Shown here: in pieces, positions 9,381 to 18,675 of the stretch
How the letters are laid out: every line of letters begins with the position of its first letter
How positions within the stretch are numbered: position 1 is the first letter of the stretch
Source of the DNA: Vulcanococcus sp. Clear-D1
GTDB taxonomy: Bacteria; Cyanobacteriota; Cyanobacteriia; PCC-6307; Cyanobiaceae
Assembly (NCBI RefSeq): GCF_014654725.1
Contig: NZ_JACVZV010000017.1
Location: forward strand, 1 to 54,430
Direction: 5' to 3'
Length of the DNA: 54,430 nucleotides
Program-made: the position numbers and the translations under genes
The notes under the pieces: model-generated
What the model was told of the DNA's origin: nothing
The model's input: only the letters and a program-made list of their open reading frames with translations
Databases searched by the model: none

Positions 9381-10314
9381 GCGCGGGGCCCTTGTAGCCA
9401 ATCAGCTCAGCCAGCTTGAGCAGGGGCTTCACGCCGGAATCGAGTGTTCCATTGATTTCCCAGGTGGGATAGCCCTCGATCTTCTTGGCCTCGCAGAGCT
9501 CCTTCTGGCTGTTGCGGCCATCAGGAGCACACTCGATCACGGTGAGCTTCTCGGTGGCTTGCCGCCCAAACAACTCCTTCTGCTCGTGGCAGTGGGGGCA
9601 CCAGTAGGCGGTGTACATGCGCGCACCCTTGGCGGTGAGCTGTTCCGCAAGAGCGATGGTGGCGGCGGTGCTCTCCGCGCGCACCGGCGGCGGCACCCCC
9701 TTGCCGGTTTCCACGGCGGGCTGCCCCACCGATGCTGCCCAACCCAGCCCAATCACCCCCACCACCAAGGCGGTGATCAAGCCACGGAACAACAGCTGGC
9801 CGCGATCCTCCCAGTCACCCCCGAACAGGCTGAGCAGCAGCAGGCCCGTGCTGAGGGCCGCCGAAAGGATGCAGAACGGGCAGCAATCGCGGATGGCAAA
9901 GGCCATCACCCCGATCAACACAGCGCTGAACACGGTCATACCGGTGCCGAGCAGGGCCATGCCCCACCAGCTGGGCTGCGCCAGGGTCTGGCGAGCCTCC
10001 CCCTGCAGCACCAGGGGCACCACGGCCATCAGCAACATGGCGGCGTAGGCCAGAAAGCCAAACAGCGAGAGGGGCTGGCCCAGCAGGCTGCCCCAATCGC
10101 TGGAGAGCACTTTTTCGCAACCGTTGCAGCCGAAAAAGCCCTGGCTGCTGCAGCTCAGCGACGGCAGCACCCCCCACGCTTTCAAGGTGATCGAACCGGT
10201 ATCGATCACACCGATGGTGGCCAGCACGGCCATCGCCACGCGGATCCATTTGCTGCCGGAATCGCCGCGACGGCGTTGGCCGGCGAGGCGCTCGCTGAGG
10301 CGAGAGGAGGTCAC
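9373..10314 (-). CDS. VKOR-thioredoxin fusion (disulfide-bond oxidoreductase)
   Basis: This 313-residue protein fuses a vitamin K epoxide reductase domain (about residues 20-170, several membrane helices) to a C-terminal thioredoxin-like domain. It keeps the VKOR loop cysteines (FFGCNGCEK), the active-site CPFC in a membrane helix, and the CPHC motif of the thioredoxin domain near residue 235. In cyanobacteria such fusions re-oxidise their own thioredoxin partner and pass electrons to plastoquinone, making disulfides in lumen or periplasm. That matters for assembly of photosystem II lumenal proteins. It is divergent from rimO with 108 bp between. Confidence 0.94.
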   Translation of the reverse strand: MTSSRLSERLAGQRRRGDSGSKWIRVAMAVLATIGVIDTGSITLKAWGVLPSLSCSSQGFFGCNGCEKVLSSDWGSLLGQPLSLFGFLAYAAMLLMAVVPLVLQGEARQTLAQPSWWGMALLGTGMTVFSAVLIGVMAFAIRDCCPFCILSAALSTGLLLLSLFGGDWEDRGQLLFRGLITALVVGVIGLGWAASVGQPAVETGKGVPPPVRAESTAATIALAEQLTAKGARMYTAYWCPHCHEQKELFGRQATEKLTVIECAPDGRNSQKELCEAKKIEGYPTWEINGTLDSGVKPLLKLAELIGYKGPALN

Positions 10315-10422
10315 TCAGGAGATCTCACTGCTGGGCTGATTGTGGCAGGCACAATCCGCTTCAGGCGATGCCGATCGGTAGGGTTGGGGATTGGCCAGCG
10401 CGCGGCCCCTATCCCCAATCCG

Positions 10423-11835
10423 ATGAGCCAAAGCACCGCGGCATCCACGGCGGCCCCATCCACCAAACCCACCGTGGCCTTTGCCCACCTGGGCTGCGAA
10501 AAGAACCGGGTGGACACCGAGCACATGCTCGGTCTGCTGGCCCAGGCCGGCTACGGCGTGAGCGCAGACGAAAGCGACGCCAACGTGGTGGTGGTGAACA
10601 CCTGCAGCTTCATCCAGGACGCCCGTGAGGAATCCGTGCGCACCCTGGTGGAGCTGGCCGAACAGGGCAAGGAGCTGATCATTGCGGGTTGCCTGGCCCA
10701 GCACTTCCAAGACGAACTGCTGGAGAGCCTGCCCGAGGCCAAGGCGATCGTGGGCACCGGCGACTACCAGCACATCGTGAGCGTGCTGGAGCGGGTGGAG
10801 GCGGGCGAGCGCGTAAAGCAGGTGAGCGCCAACCCCACCTTCGTGGCGGATGAACACCTGCCCCGCTACCGCACCACCAGCGAAGCGGTGGCTTATCTGA
10901 AGGTGGCCGAGGGCTGCGACTACCGCTGCGCCTTCTGCATCATTCCCCACCTGCGCGGCGATCAGCGCTCCCGCACGATCGAGGGCATCGTGGCCGAAGC
11001 GCAGCAGCTGGCGGCCCAGGGGGTGAAGGAGCTGGTGCTGATCAGCCAGATCACCACCAACTACGGCCTTGATCTGGCGGGCAAACCGCAGCTGGCCGAG
11101 CTGCTGCGGGCCCTGGGGGAAGTGGAGATCCCCTGGATCCGCGTGCACTACGCCTACCCCACCGGTCTCACCGAAGCGGTGCTGGCGGCCTACCGGGAGG
11201 TGCCCAATGTGCTGCCCTACCTGGATCTGCCGTTGCAGCACAGCCACCCTGAGGTGCTGCGGGCGATGAACCGCCCCTGGCAGGCGGATGTGACCGGTGG
11301 CGTCCTGCGCCGCATCCGTGAGCAGCTGCCCGATGCAGTGCTGCGCACCACCTTCATCGTGGGCTTCCCGGGAGAAACCGAGGAGCACTTCCAGCATCTG
11401 CTCGATTTCGTGGCCGAGCAGCGATTCGATCACGTGGGCGTGTTCACCTTCTCAGCAGAAGAAGGCACTCCCGCCGCTGATCTACCCGATCAGGTGCCCG
11501 CCGAGGTGGCCCAGGAGCGGAAGGATCGCCTCATGGCCCTGCAGCAACCGATCGCCGCCGAGCGCAACGCCGCCTGGGTCGGCCGCATTGTGGATGTGCT
11601 GATCGAGCAGGAGAACCCAAGCACGGGCGAGATGCTTGGCCGCTGCGCACGCTTCGCTCCCGAGGTGGATGGCGAGGTGCGGGTGCATCCTGGTGTTGGC
11701 GGCATCTGCGCCTCTCCAGGCACACTTGTGCCGGTGCGCATCACCGCCGCCGACACCTACGACCTGGTGGGTGAAGTGGTGGGAGCGAAGGCGATGGTGA
11801 GCGACGCGCTCGCCGCCCGCCAGGCAGGGGTTTGA
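10423..11835 (+). CDS. rimO: Ribosomal protein S12 methylthiotransferase
   Basis: RimO adds a methylthio group to an aspartate of ribosomal protein S12 (Asp89 in E. coli) using two [4Fe-4S] clusters. The 470-residue protein has the N-terminal UPF0004 domain with [11 protein letters not shown] and NTCSFI. The radical SAM signature CDYRCAFC (Cys165, Cys169, Cys172) and a C-terminal TRAM domain follow. The ATG at 10423 directly precedes the conserved sequence; the much longer open frame upstream is antisense to the VKOR gene and is not coding. The stop overlaps the TTG start of the next permease gene. Confidence 0.96.
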   Translation: MSQSTAASTAAPSTKPTVAFAHLGCEKNRVDTEHMLGLLAQAGYGVSADESDANVVVVNTCSFIQDAREESVRTLVELAEQGKELIIAGCLAQHFQDELLESLPEAKAIVGTGDYQHIVSVLERVEAGERVKQVSANPTFVADEHLPRYRTTSEAVAYLKVAEGCDYRCAFCIIPHLRGDQRSRTIEGIVAEAQQLAAQGVKELVLISQITTNYGLDLAGKPQLAELLRALGEVEIPWIRVHYAYPTGLTEAVLAAYREVPNVLPYLDLPLQHSHPEVLRAMNRPWQADVTGGVLRRIREQLPDAVLRTTFIVGFPGETEEHFQHLLDFVAEQRFDHVGVFTFSAEEGTPAADLPDQVPAEVAQERKDRLMALQQPIAAERNAAWVGRIVDVLIEQENPSTGEMLGRCARFAPEVDGEVRVHPGVGGICASPGTLVPVRITAADTYDLVGEVVGAKAMVSDALAARQAGV

Positions 11836-13097
11836 GCCTGATCGCACAAGCCGTCCGAATCCCGCGCCGAGCCCTCGGGCGGATCCGCAGACAGCTCACC
11901 CAGTACCAGCGCACCACCTTTCTGCTGGCTTCCGGGCTGAGCACCGCCGGCTCCTTCGCCGGGCTTACCGCCAAGGGCTGGCTGCTGATGGAGGGATCGG
12001 GAAATCCCTTTCTGCTGGCTGCGAATTTCGCCCTGCTAACCCTGCCCACGCTGCTGGTGAGCGGGCCGGCCGGGGTGCTCACCGATCGGCTCGGCAGCGA
12101 GCGTGTGCTGATCCGCGCCCAGTGGGCGCTGCTGGCAGCAGCGGTGCTCGGCGCCATCGCCATCCCCATCAGCAGCGGCGGCCAACAAGATGCGCTGCTG
12201 CTGCTGAGCACGCTGGGGGTGGGGGTGGCCAGCACCTACGAACTCACCGCCCGCAATAAATATGTGGCCCTGCTGGTGGATGAGCCGGAACAGCTGGGGC
12301 CCTATCTGGCCAGCTTCTCGGTGATCTTCAACGTGGGCAAGCTGGTGGGCCCGCCGATCGGCGGCCTGCTGCTGGCGGCCACCGGCCCCACCCTCGCGCT
12401 GAGCCTGGATGCCGCCACCTACCTGCTGCCGATCCTCACGCTGCTCTGGTTGATGACCCCCTACCGCGAGCGCGAGCGGCGCAGCGCGAGCGGCAGCGGC
12501 GCCAGCCTGGCCACCGCCTGGCGCGATTGCGGGCCGGCACTGCGCCACGTGCTGGTGTTCTGCGGACTGGCCTGCCTGGTGGGCTTCTTCCATCCCGGCC
12601 TGGCACCGCTGATGGCCCTGAACCTGTTGGGCCCAAGCCCGCTGGCCCTGGGGTTGTTCACCAGCGTGATTGCCTGCGGCAGCATCAGCGCCGGGGTCGT
12701 ACTGCAACGCAACGCGCAGCTGTGGAGTCGCCGCCCGGGCCTACTGCTGGGCGGCAGCACCGTGATCACAGCCCTGGGCCAGCTGGGGCTGTCGCTGCAG
12801 GCCCCCCAGCAGTGGGGGCTAGCGATGGCGTTTCTGATCGGCGGGGGCACCGCCTCACTGCTGGCGGGCACCAACCTGATCATCCAGGTGCATGCACCCC
12901 AGGTGATCCGCGGCCGCATGGCGGGACTGGGGCAGATCGCCTTCCTGGGGGGCGGAGGCATCAGCGGGCTGATGGCCGCTGGGCTCACGGCCTGGCTCCC
13001 CGGAGGATTGTGGAGCTGCTTCGCGCTGCTGGGGAGCTTCGGCGCAGCTCTGGGAGTGGTGGAGCTGCTGCGTCAGGGGCGCACGCGCCTGGCCTGA
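11832..13097 (+). CDS. MFS transporter (MFS_3/EntS-like)
   Basis: A 421-residue permease with about twelve membrane helices of the MFS_3 branch, whose best-known members export siderophores or drugs. The intracellular loop between helices 2 and 3 has the typical [14 protein letters not shown] conserved helix-5 stretch [12 protein letters not shown] is also present. Its substrate is unknown. It starts with TTG overlapping the rimO stop (TTGA), so expression is probably coupled to rimO even though no functional link is obvious. Alternative later starts would remove the amphipathic N-terminus only. Confidence 0.85.
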   Translation: MSLIAQAVRIPRRALGRIRRQLTQYQRTTFLLASGLSTAGSFAGLTAKGWLLMEGSGNPFLLAANFALLTLPTLLVSGPAGVLTDRLGSERVLIRAQWALLAAAVLGAIAIPISSGGQQDALLLLSTLGVGVASTYELTARNKYVALLVDEPEQLGPYLASFSVIFNVGKLVGPPIGGLLLAATGPTLALSLDAATYLLPILTLLWLMTPYRERERRSASGSGASLATAWRDCGPALRHVLVFCGLACLVGFFHPGLAPLMALNLLGPSPLALGLFTSVIACGSISAGVVLQRNAQLWSRRPGLLLGGSTVITALGQLGLSLQAPQQWGLAMAFLIGGGTASLLAGTNLIIQVHAPQVIRGRMAGLGQIAFLGGGGISGLMAAGLTAWLPGGLWSCFALLGSFGAALGVVELLRQGRTRLA

Positions 13098-13119
13098 CGC
13101 AGCCAGCGGCTGATCCGCC

Positions 13120-13212
13120 TCAGATCAGCTTGATGCCACGCAGCACAAAGGAGATCGCCGCCGCGGCCACCAAACCGCCGCCCACGAGGGCGAGATAAAT
13201 CACAGGACCCAT
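13120..13212 (-). CDS. petL: Probable cytochrome b6-f subunit PetL (30 aa)
   Basis: This very small gene encodes 30 residues: MGPVIYLALVGG, a single membrane helix rich in Ala/Gly/Val, and the C-terminus LRGIKLI. The size, single helix and ending in Lys-Leu-Ile match PetL, the small cytochrome b6-f subunit, whose chloroplast form ends in a similar K-I-R-L-I. It has ATG and TGA, sits alone between the MFS permease (convergent) and the B12 radical SAM gene (divergent), and would be missed by ordinary gene finders. The identity is inferred from this pattern; another small thylakoid peptide is possible. Confidence 0.6.
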   Translation of the reverse strand: MGPVIYLALVGGGLVAAAAISFVLRGIKLI

Positions 13213-13355
13213 CGCTGGATGTGTTGGGAAAGTCACAGCCATTACAGCAGAACCCCACTGCAACCCAGCACCCCACCTAGGGTTGAGCAACCACCACCGG
13301 TGAAGCCCACCAGGGCAAGCCGTTGCTCTGATTCAACGGATCGCTCTACTGCGGC

Positions 13356-14966
13356 ATGCGCACACTCCTGATCTACCCGGAGTTCCCCAAGACCTTCTGG
13401 AGCTACGAGAAGATCCTCGAGCTGGTGAACCGCAAGGTGCTGCTGCCCCCGCTCGGGATGGTGACCGTGGCGGCGTTGCTCCCGCAGCACTGGGAGATGA
13501 AGCTGGTGGACCGCAATGTGCGGGAGGTGAGCGAAGCCGAATGGGACTGGGCCGAGCTGGTGGTGATCTCCGGAATGATCGTGCAGAAGGCCGATATGGC
13601 CGTGCAGATCGCCCGCGCCAAAGAACGCGGCCTGCCCGTGGCCGTAGGCGGCCCCTTCGCCAGCTCCACCCCGGATGCACCGGAGCTGGAGCTGGCCGAT
13701 TTCAAGGTGCTCGACGAGGGTGAGATCACCCTGCCGATGTTCATCGAAGCGATCGAACGGGGCGAATCAGGCGGGCGCTTCTCCGCCAACGGCGACAAAC
13801 CGGACGTGACCGGCACGCCCATCCCACGCTTCGATCTACTCGAGCTCGACGCCTACGACTCGATGAGCGTTCAGTTCTCGCGGGGCTGCCCGTTCCAGTG
13901 CGAGTTCTGCGACATCATCGTGCTCTACGGCCGCAAGCCGCGCACCAAAACACCTGAGCAGCTCGTCGCCGAACTGCAGCGCCTCTACGAGCTGGGTTGG
14001 CGCCGCGCCATCTTCCTGGTGGATGACAACTTCATCGGCAACAAGCGCAATGCCAAGTTGCTGTTGCCGGCGATCAAGGAATGGCAGATCGAACGGGGCT
14101 ATCCCTTCAGCTTCACCACCGAAGCCTCCGTGGATCTCGCTTCCGACGACGAGATGATGCGGATGATGGCGGAAGCCCGCTTTGAAGCGGTGTTTCTCGG
14201 CATCGAAACGCCGGATGAGGCGAGCCTCTCGGTGGCCGGCAAGCATCAGAACACCCGCAGCTCGCTGGAGGAATCCGTGGATCGGATCACCAGCTATGGC
14301 ATCCGCGTGATGGCGGGATTCATCATCGGCTTCGACGGAGAACAACGCGGCGCTGGCGATCGGATCGTGCGCTTCGTGAGCCGCACGGGGATCCCCGCCG
14401 CAATGATGGGCATGCTGCAGGCCCTGCCCAACACTGGCCTCTGGCATCGCCTCGAGAAGGAAGGCCGCCTCATTCAGGAAAAGGCTGATGCCAAGGGCGT
14501 GAATCAGACCAACCTGCTCAACTTCGTGCCCACCCGGCCGATCCGCGACATTGCCAACGAATACGTTGATGCCTTCTGCCGGCTCTACGAACCGAACGCC
14601 TATATCGATCGCGTCACGCACTACTACGGCAAGGTGGGTGCCCCCCGCTGGAAAGCGTTCTACAAGCCTGAAAACTCGGATAAGCCGGCTCTTCCGCCCC
14701 TCAACGATGTGAAGGCGCTGGCCACGGTGATCTGGCGGCAGGGCTTCAAGCGCAACACCCGTTTCCGCTTCTGGCGCTCCCTGGCGCGCATCGCCCGACG
14801 CAATCCAGCCAACTTCGAGCAGTACGTGGTGACCCTGGCTCACAACGAGCACTTCCAGGAGTACCGGGCTGTGGTGACGCGGGAGATTCAGGAACAGCTA
14901 GCCTGCCTGCCCCCCGAGCCACCATCCACGTCGGAATCACCCGCACGGGAACTGCAACCGGCCTGA
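13356..14966 (+). CDS. B12-binding radical SAM protein (HpnP/DUF4070-like)
   Basis: A 536-residue class-B-type radical SAM enzyme. Residues 1-150 form a cobalamin-binding-like Rossmann domain (RTLLIYPEFPKTFWSYEK, then LPPLGMVTVAALL). The radical SAM core has Cys178-Cys182-Cys185 in GCPFQCEFCD, and a DUF4070-type C-terminus follows. The nearest characterised relatives by architecture are HpnP, the hopanoid C-2 methylase, and related cobalamin-dependent methylases. Because no hopanoid genes are nearby and picocyanobacteria usually keep this gene without known hopanoids, I do not assign a substrate. It stands alone, divergent from petL and convergent with the DUF4346 gene. Confidence 0.87.
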   Translation: MRTLLIYPEFPKTFWSYEKILELVNRKVLLPPLGMVTVAALLPQHWEMKLVDRNVREVSEAEWDWAELVVISGMIVQKADMAVQIARAKERGLPVAVGGPFASSTPDAPELELADFKVLDEGEITLPMFIEAIERGESGGRFSANGDKPDVTGTPIPRFDLLELDAYDSMSVQFSRGCPFQCEFCDIIVLYGRKPRTKTPEQLVAELQRLYELGWRRAIFLVDDNFIGNKRNAKLLLPAIKEWQIERGYPFSFTTEASVDLASDDEMMRMMAEARFEAVFLGIETPDEASLSVAGKHQNTRSSLEESVDRITSYGIRVMAGFIIGFDGEQRGAGDRIVRFVSRTGIPAAMMGMLQALPNTGLWHRLEKEGRLIQEKADAKGVNQTNLLNFVPTRPIRDIANEYVDAFCRLYEPNAYIDRVTHYYGKVGAPRWKAFYKPENSDKPALPPLNDVKALATVIWRQGFKRNTRFRFWRSLARIARRNPANFEQYVVTLAHNEHFQEYRAVVTREIQEQLACLPPEPPSTSESPARELQPA

Positions 14967-14982
14967 TCCGGCCTGGGCCTCG

Positions 14983-15369
14983 TCAGTCCTGGATGTAGGT
15001 GCTGCCGTCCTCGAGGCAATGCTCGGCTTTCTGCAGTTCCCTGCCCAGATACAGGGCGTGGTCGAGGCAGCTGATCGGATGGGGGCCCTCGCCCTCGGTG
15101 AGCGCCATGCCCAACTCCTTGGCCGAACGGCCGCGGTAGATCTTCAACGGTGAGCGCGGCCCGCCGCCGCGGCAACTGATCACCTCACCGGTGTCGGGGT
15201 CGGTGGCCAGGCCACGCTCATCGATGGCATTGCCGTAGTGCTCGGCAATCAACTCACCGGCCTCGGGGTCAAGCTTGATCAGGAAATAACCAGCCGGATC
15301 CAGGGCAATGAAGCGCTGGGAGAGCCGCTCATCGAGGCTGCGGCGCTGCTCCGCTGAAAAGCTCGTCAT
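14983..15369 (-). CDS. DUF4346 family protein
   Basis: A 128-residue soluble protein recognised as DUF4346, a cyanobacterial family sometimes fused to pterin-binding (dihydropteroate-synthase-like) domains. Visible conserved blocks are DPAGYFLIKLD, HYGNAIDERG and the C-terminal SCLDHALYLGRELQKAE, which contains paired hydrophobic helices. The sequence shows no catalytic motif. It lies 23 bp downstream of the FemAB-like gene on the same strand, so the two may share a transcript. Function unknown. Confidence 0.75.
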   Translation of the reverse strand: MTSFSAEQRRSLDERLSQRFIALDPAGYFLIKLDPEAGELIAEHYGNAIDERGLATDPDTGEVISCRGGGPRSPLKIYRGRSAKELGMALTEGEGPHPISCLDHALYLGRELQKAEHCLEDGSTYIQD

Positions 15370-15392
15370 CGAAGGCTCGCCATCTGCGGATG

Positions 15393-16580
15393 CTACGCAG
15401 CCGAGCTGAGCAGATCCGCTGCGCTGGCCTTGAAGGGCAGTTCGGCATTGATCGCCTCAATCTGTTCGAGCTGCTCGGCATTGGCCTCCGGCAGCCAGCG
15501 GCGCACGATCGCCTCAAACCGTGGGTGATACCAGCGGTGCAGCGAGGCATGGGGGCGGGCCAGAAAGCCGCGGCGGCGCTTGTGGCTGCCGCCGGCACCG
15601 GGATCGAACTGCTGAATGCCGCGGCCGATCGCCCACTCAATCGGGGCGTAGTAGCAAACCTCGAAATGGAGATTGTCGATCTCCTCATCGCTGCCCCAGT
15701 AGCGGCCCCAGAGCTGCTGCTGGCTGTGCACACACAGCGACATCGCCACCGGCTGCTCGGGATCACCGCGGTGAGCGCTAAACAGCACCAGGTGCTGCCG
15801 CAGCGCTGCTGCGGCGTGATCAAAGAAGGCTTCTGTGAGGTATTTGCTGCCCCAGGGGCCCCAACGGGCGCAATGCTGCTCGTAGAAACCATGCATGCGG
15901 CTGAGCAAGGCCGGGGTGATTGCTTCCCCCACCACCGGTGTCACCTGTAGGCCAGCGGCTTGCACGGCCTTGCGCTCGCGTTTGATGTTGCGGCGCTGGT
16001 TGGCGTTGAAGCTGCTGAGGTAGGCCTCGAAATCGGCGTAGCCCTGGTTGCTCCACAGGCTCTGCTGATTCAGCCAGGTGGCGCACCCCGCCGCTTCCGC
16101 CAGCGGCTGCCAGGCCGGATCCACATACAGGAAGTTGCAGCTGAAAATCTGATGCTCGCGGCAGAAGGCATCGATCAGCTCCAGCATCAGCGCCGTGAGC
16201 GCTGCAGCGTCTTCGCCAGGAGCCGTGAAGAAGCGATAGCCCAGCACCGGGCTAACCGGGCTCATGCCCAGCAGCTTGGGGTAGTAGCGCTGGCCCAGCT
16301 GCGCCGCCAGCTGGGCGAACGACTGATCAAACACAAACTCGCCGTAGCTGTGGCCCTTGAGATACAGAGGAGCCGCCGCAATCAGGCGTTCGCCTTCCCA
16401 CAGGCCGAGATGGCACGGCTGCCAACCCTGCCTTGGAACCACACTTCCACTGCGCTCCAGCCCCACCAGCCACGACCAGGAGTAAAAGGGGAGGGATTCC
16501 GCCGAAACCAAGGCATGCCATTGCGCCTCGGGGATCTCCGCCAGGGCGCGGTGCCAACGGGCCGTGAGCTCTGCCATCAA
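15393..16580 (-). CDS. GNAT/FemAB-like acyltransferase (DUF482)
   Basis: This 395-residue protein belongs to the peptidogalycan biosynthesis/DUF482 branch of the GNAT-FemAB superfamily. It has the internal block FNANQRRNIKRERKAVQ near residue 190 and the C-terminal FDPGAGGSHKRRRGF, both hallmarks of the family. It probably transfers an acyl or aminoacyl group, but donor and acceptor are unknown. The ATG at 16580 lies inside the 5' end of the divergent small secreted gene, so the two 5' ends overlap by about 30 bp and each promoter must lie within the other gene. Confidence 0.85.
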   Translation of the reverse strand: MMAELTARWHRALAEIPEAQWHALVSAESLPFYSWSWLVGLERSGSVVPRQGWQPCHLGLWEGERLIAAAPLYLKGHSYGEFVFDQSFAQLAAQLGQRYYPKLLGMSPVSPVLGYRFFTAPGEDAAALTALMLELIDAFCREHQIFSCNFLYVDPAWQPLAEAAGCATWLNQQSLWSNQGYADFEAYLSSFNANQRRNIKRERKAVQAAGLQVTPVVGEAITPALLSRMHGFYEQHCARWGPWGSKYLTEAFFDHAAAALRQHLVLFSAHRGDPEQPVAMSLCVHSQQQLWGRYWGSDEEIDNLHFEVCYYAPIEWAIGRGIQQFDPGAGGSHKRRRGFLARPHASLHRWYHPRFEAIVRRWLPEANAEQLEQIEAINAELPFKASAADLLSSAA

Positions 16581-17048
16581 CGCTGGGCGGCACTGCGCGG
16601 TGGGCTGGCCAAGCTAGGCACCGCGCGGCTGGCGGCGTCGCTCGCCGGGTTGAGCCTGATCAGCGGACATGGGGCCATCGCCCAGGCCGGGCTGCTGGAG
16701 CCGCTGCTGAACCTGATGCGGCCCCAGCTGGAATCGCGCATCACGGCGGCCTGTCAGCAGTGGGCCAGCGGCGGTGATCGCAGCCTGGAGGAGCGCATGG
16801 CGCCGCCCTGCCGGGCCCTGGCCGGCCCCACCAGCCGCTGCCTGATCGAGGAAACCGAGCGCAGCGGCCGCAGCTTCGGCGTGATGACGGAGCTGTTGGC
16901 AGGGCGCTTCGGCGACGACAGCGAAGTGGTGGTGAAACGTTGCGCAGGGCGACTGCTGGGTCTACCGGCCGAGAGCTTCATGGATGTGCCGATCCGCGAT
17001 CTCGCGCGCCGCTTCAAAGCAGTAGCTGCGCCGGCCCTCAACCCCTGA
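16551..17048 (+). CDS. Small secreted protein, unknown
   Basis: I do not recognise this protein of about 165 residues. The N-terminus has Arg/Lys, then a hydrophobic stretch (LAASLAGLSLISG) and an Ala-X-Ala-like site (AIAQA), so it is probably exported. The mature part has four cysteines spaced through RITAACQQW, PPCRAL, SRCLIE and KRCAGR, suggesting two disulfides. No in-frame ATG exists: GTG at 16551 keeps the export signal, TTG at 16650 would remove most of it. The 3' end overlaps the RibD-like gene by 11 bp, tail to tail. Confidence 0.6.
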   Translation: MPTGRELCHQRWAALRGGLAKLGTARLAASLAGLSLISGHGAIAQAGLLEPLLNLMRPQLESRITAACQQWASGGDRSLEERMAPPCRALAGPTSRCLIEETERSGRSFGVMTELLAGRFGDDSEVVVKRCAGRLLGLPAESFMDVPIRDLARRFKAVAAPALNP

Positions 17049-17688
17049 GGCAGCGGTAGCGCAGCAGTAGTTCATCGCCTTCCAGCGGGCGTTGCTCCTG
17101 CAAGATCCAGCGGTTGGGATCGAGGCGCACCCCGTTGGGCAGCCAGCTGTGGGGGCCGCCCAAGAGCAGCGGGCACAGGGTGAGCTGCAGCTCATCCACC
17201 AACTGCTCCTGCAGCAGCGCACTGGCCAGCTCAGCGCCGCCCAGCAGCACCAAACGGTGCAGGCCCGCAGCAGCCAGAGCAATCAGGGCTTCGGGCCAGG
17301 CCACCAGCGGTATCGCGGCGTGAAAACCCGTGGGGGGAGGCATCTGGCCAGGCACCAGCAGCCAGCGCTGCAGCGGCTGGCTGAAAAACCGCAGCTGGGG
17401 ATCGAATCCACCGCCGCGGCTCACCACCACAGCTGCCGGCTGATCAGGCCGCCCCTGGCGGCGGCGCTGCTCCAGCAGCGGGGACGCATGGATCAAACAG
17501 GTGCTGCCATGCAGGCGCAGTGTGCGGCCGCCGATCAGGCAAGCATCGGCCCAGGCGAGGGCCTCCTCCAGCACCTGGCGATCACCGCGGCCACCGATCT
17601 GGGCGGCACCACCGTCAGGCGGTGCCAGGCGGCCATCCAAGCTGACCGCCAGCACCAGGCGCAGTTCAGGCCGAGGCAAGGGCCTCAA
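17038..17688 (-). CDS. RibD C-terminal/dihydrofolate-reductase-fold protein
   Basis: A 216-residue NADPH-dependent reductase fold of the RibD-C family, which reduces pyrimidine or pterin intermediates. Visible marks are the N-terminal RLVLAVSLDGRLAPPDGG, the IGGRTLRLH segment and the GGAELASALL turn near residue 150, matching the nucleotide-binding fold. Its start lies inside the end of the tandem PTPS gene (23-bp overlap), which makes a role in pterin or deazapurine metabolism plausible. A part in riboflavin synthesis is the alternative, but the deaminase half of RibD is absent. Confidence 0.85.
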   Translation of the reverse strand: MRPLPRPELRLVLAVSLDGRLAPPDGGAAQIGGRGDRQVLEEALAWADACLIGGRTLRLHGSTCLIHASPLLEQRRRQGRPDQPAAVVVSRGGGFDPQLRFFSQPLQRWLLVPGQMPPPTGFHAAIPLVAWPEALIALAAAGLHRLVLLGGAELASALLQEQLVDELQLTLCPLLLGGPHSWLPNGVRLDPNRWILQEQRPLEGDELLLRYRCLRG

Positions 17689-18643
17689 GGGCCTGGGGTT
17701 GCATGCCGAGGGCCGGCACCTCAGCGAACACCTCAGCGGCGTTGTTGGGGCTCTCCTGCAGGCGCACCTTGTGGAGGCTGGCGCCGAGGCCAGCGATCGG
17801 AGCGCTGAGCAGATCGGCGATGTGCAGGGCGATGTTCTCCGCCGTAGGCACGGTGGTGGCGAAATGGGCTACGTCCTTGTTGAGGAAGGTGTGATCGAAG
17901 GGCTCCACCACCAGGTCGTCCACCAGGCCCTGCAAGGCGGTGAGGTCGCAGACCATGCCGGTGCGGGGATCGATAGCGCCGCGCACCGTCACCTCGAGCA
18001 TGTAGTTGTGGCCGTGGCCGTGGGGCCGGGCGCACTTGCCGTAGATGGCGTCGTTCTCTTCGGGGCTCAGCTCGGGCCGTGCCAGGCGGTGGGCCGCCGC
18101 GAAATGGGTCTTGATGGTGAGGAACGCTTCCATGGAATCGCCGAGCACATCGGCCCAGAGCTTGTCGGTTTCGTAAAGGCGCAGCCCCATCAGGGGCAGG
18201 TGGGGCTGGAGGCGGCGCCAGATCGCCAGGGTGAGGGCTTCGGTGGTGGGCAGCATGCCGCCGCTCTGCTGCAGATCGAACTCCGGCCAGGCCTCGTTGA
18301 GGAAGCGGAAATCGAGCTGAGCGGTGACCTGCTCGCGGATGGCGTGCTTCACATCCGAGAGGTTGAGCACCATGCCGTCGGCATCGAGCGGGCCACCCAT
18401 GGCCACGATCAGCTCGTAGTTGTGGCCGTGGCCGGGTGCCTGGCTGCAGGGGCCGAAGCGGGCTTGGTTCTCCTCAGCGCTGAGCTCGGGCAGCCAGTAG
18501 CGGTGGCTGGCACTGAAACAGGCGCGGCGGGTGATCACACACCCACGGCCTTGGCCATGGGCGGCATGGCTGCGCGGGGGAGCTGCTGCAGGAACGGCGG
18601 GCACCGGGCTCGCCGGAGGCGCCGCCACGGGGGGCGGAGTCAT
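17666..18643 (-). CDS. Tandem 6-pyruvoyl/6-carboxy-tetrahydropterin synthase
   Basis: PTPS/QueD enzymes convert dihydroneopterin triphosphate to 6-pyruvoyl- or 6-carboxy-tetrahydropterin. This 325-residue protein has two such domains in a row, after a proline/alanine-rich leader of about 40 residues. Each domain keeps a zinc-site FSASHRY or FAAAHRL histidine, a cysteine (FGPCSQ and YGKCAR), and a GHGHNY motif, so both could be active. Each also ends in a glutamate-containing strand (RLYETDK and VRLQESP). The ATG at 18643 was preferred over TTG at 18658. Neighbouring RibD-like reductase supports pterin chemistry; queuosine or biopterin-glucoside synthesis are both possible. Confidence 0.9.
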   Translation of the reverse strand: MTPPPVAAPPASPVPAVPAAAPPRSHAAHGQGRGCVITRRACFSASHRYWLPELSAEENQARFGPCSQAPGHGHNYELIVAMGGPLDADGMVLNLSDVKHAIREQVTAQLDFRFLNEAWPEFDLQQSGGMLPTTEALTLAIWRRLQPHLPLMGLRLYETDKLWADVLGDSMEAFLTIKTHFAAAHRLARPELSPEENDAIYGKCARPHGHGHNYMLEVTVRGAIDPRTGMVCDLTALQGLVDDLVVEPFDHTFLNKDVAHFATTVPTAENIALHIADLLSAPIAGLGASLHKVRLQESPNNAAEVFAEVPALGMQPQALEALASA

Positions 18644-18675
18644 AGCTGCATCAAGCAAGGCCGCATCCTAGGAAT

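Noticed and set aside
9193-10422. Long in-frame extension upstream of rimO
   Set aside because: It covers nadB's end and the VKOR gene in antisense; rimO homology begins right after the ATG at 10423.
10315-11433. 372-codon minus-strand frame opposite rimO
   Set aside because: It is antisense to the clearly coding rimO core and is a histidine/glutamine-rich shadow translation.
13836-14852. 338-codon minus-strand frame opposite the B12 radical SAM gene
   Set aside because: Shadow of a confident gene; no recognisable domain.
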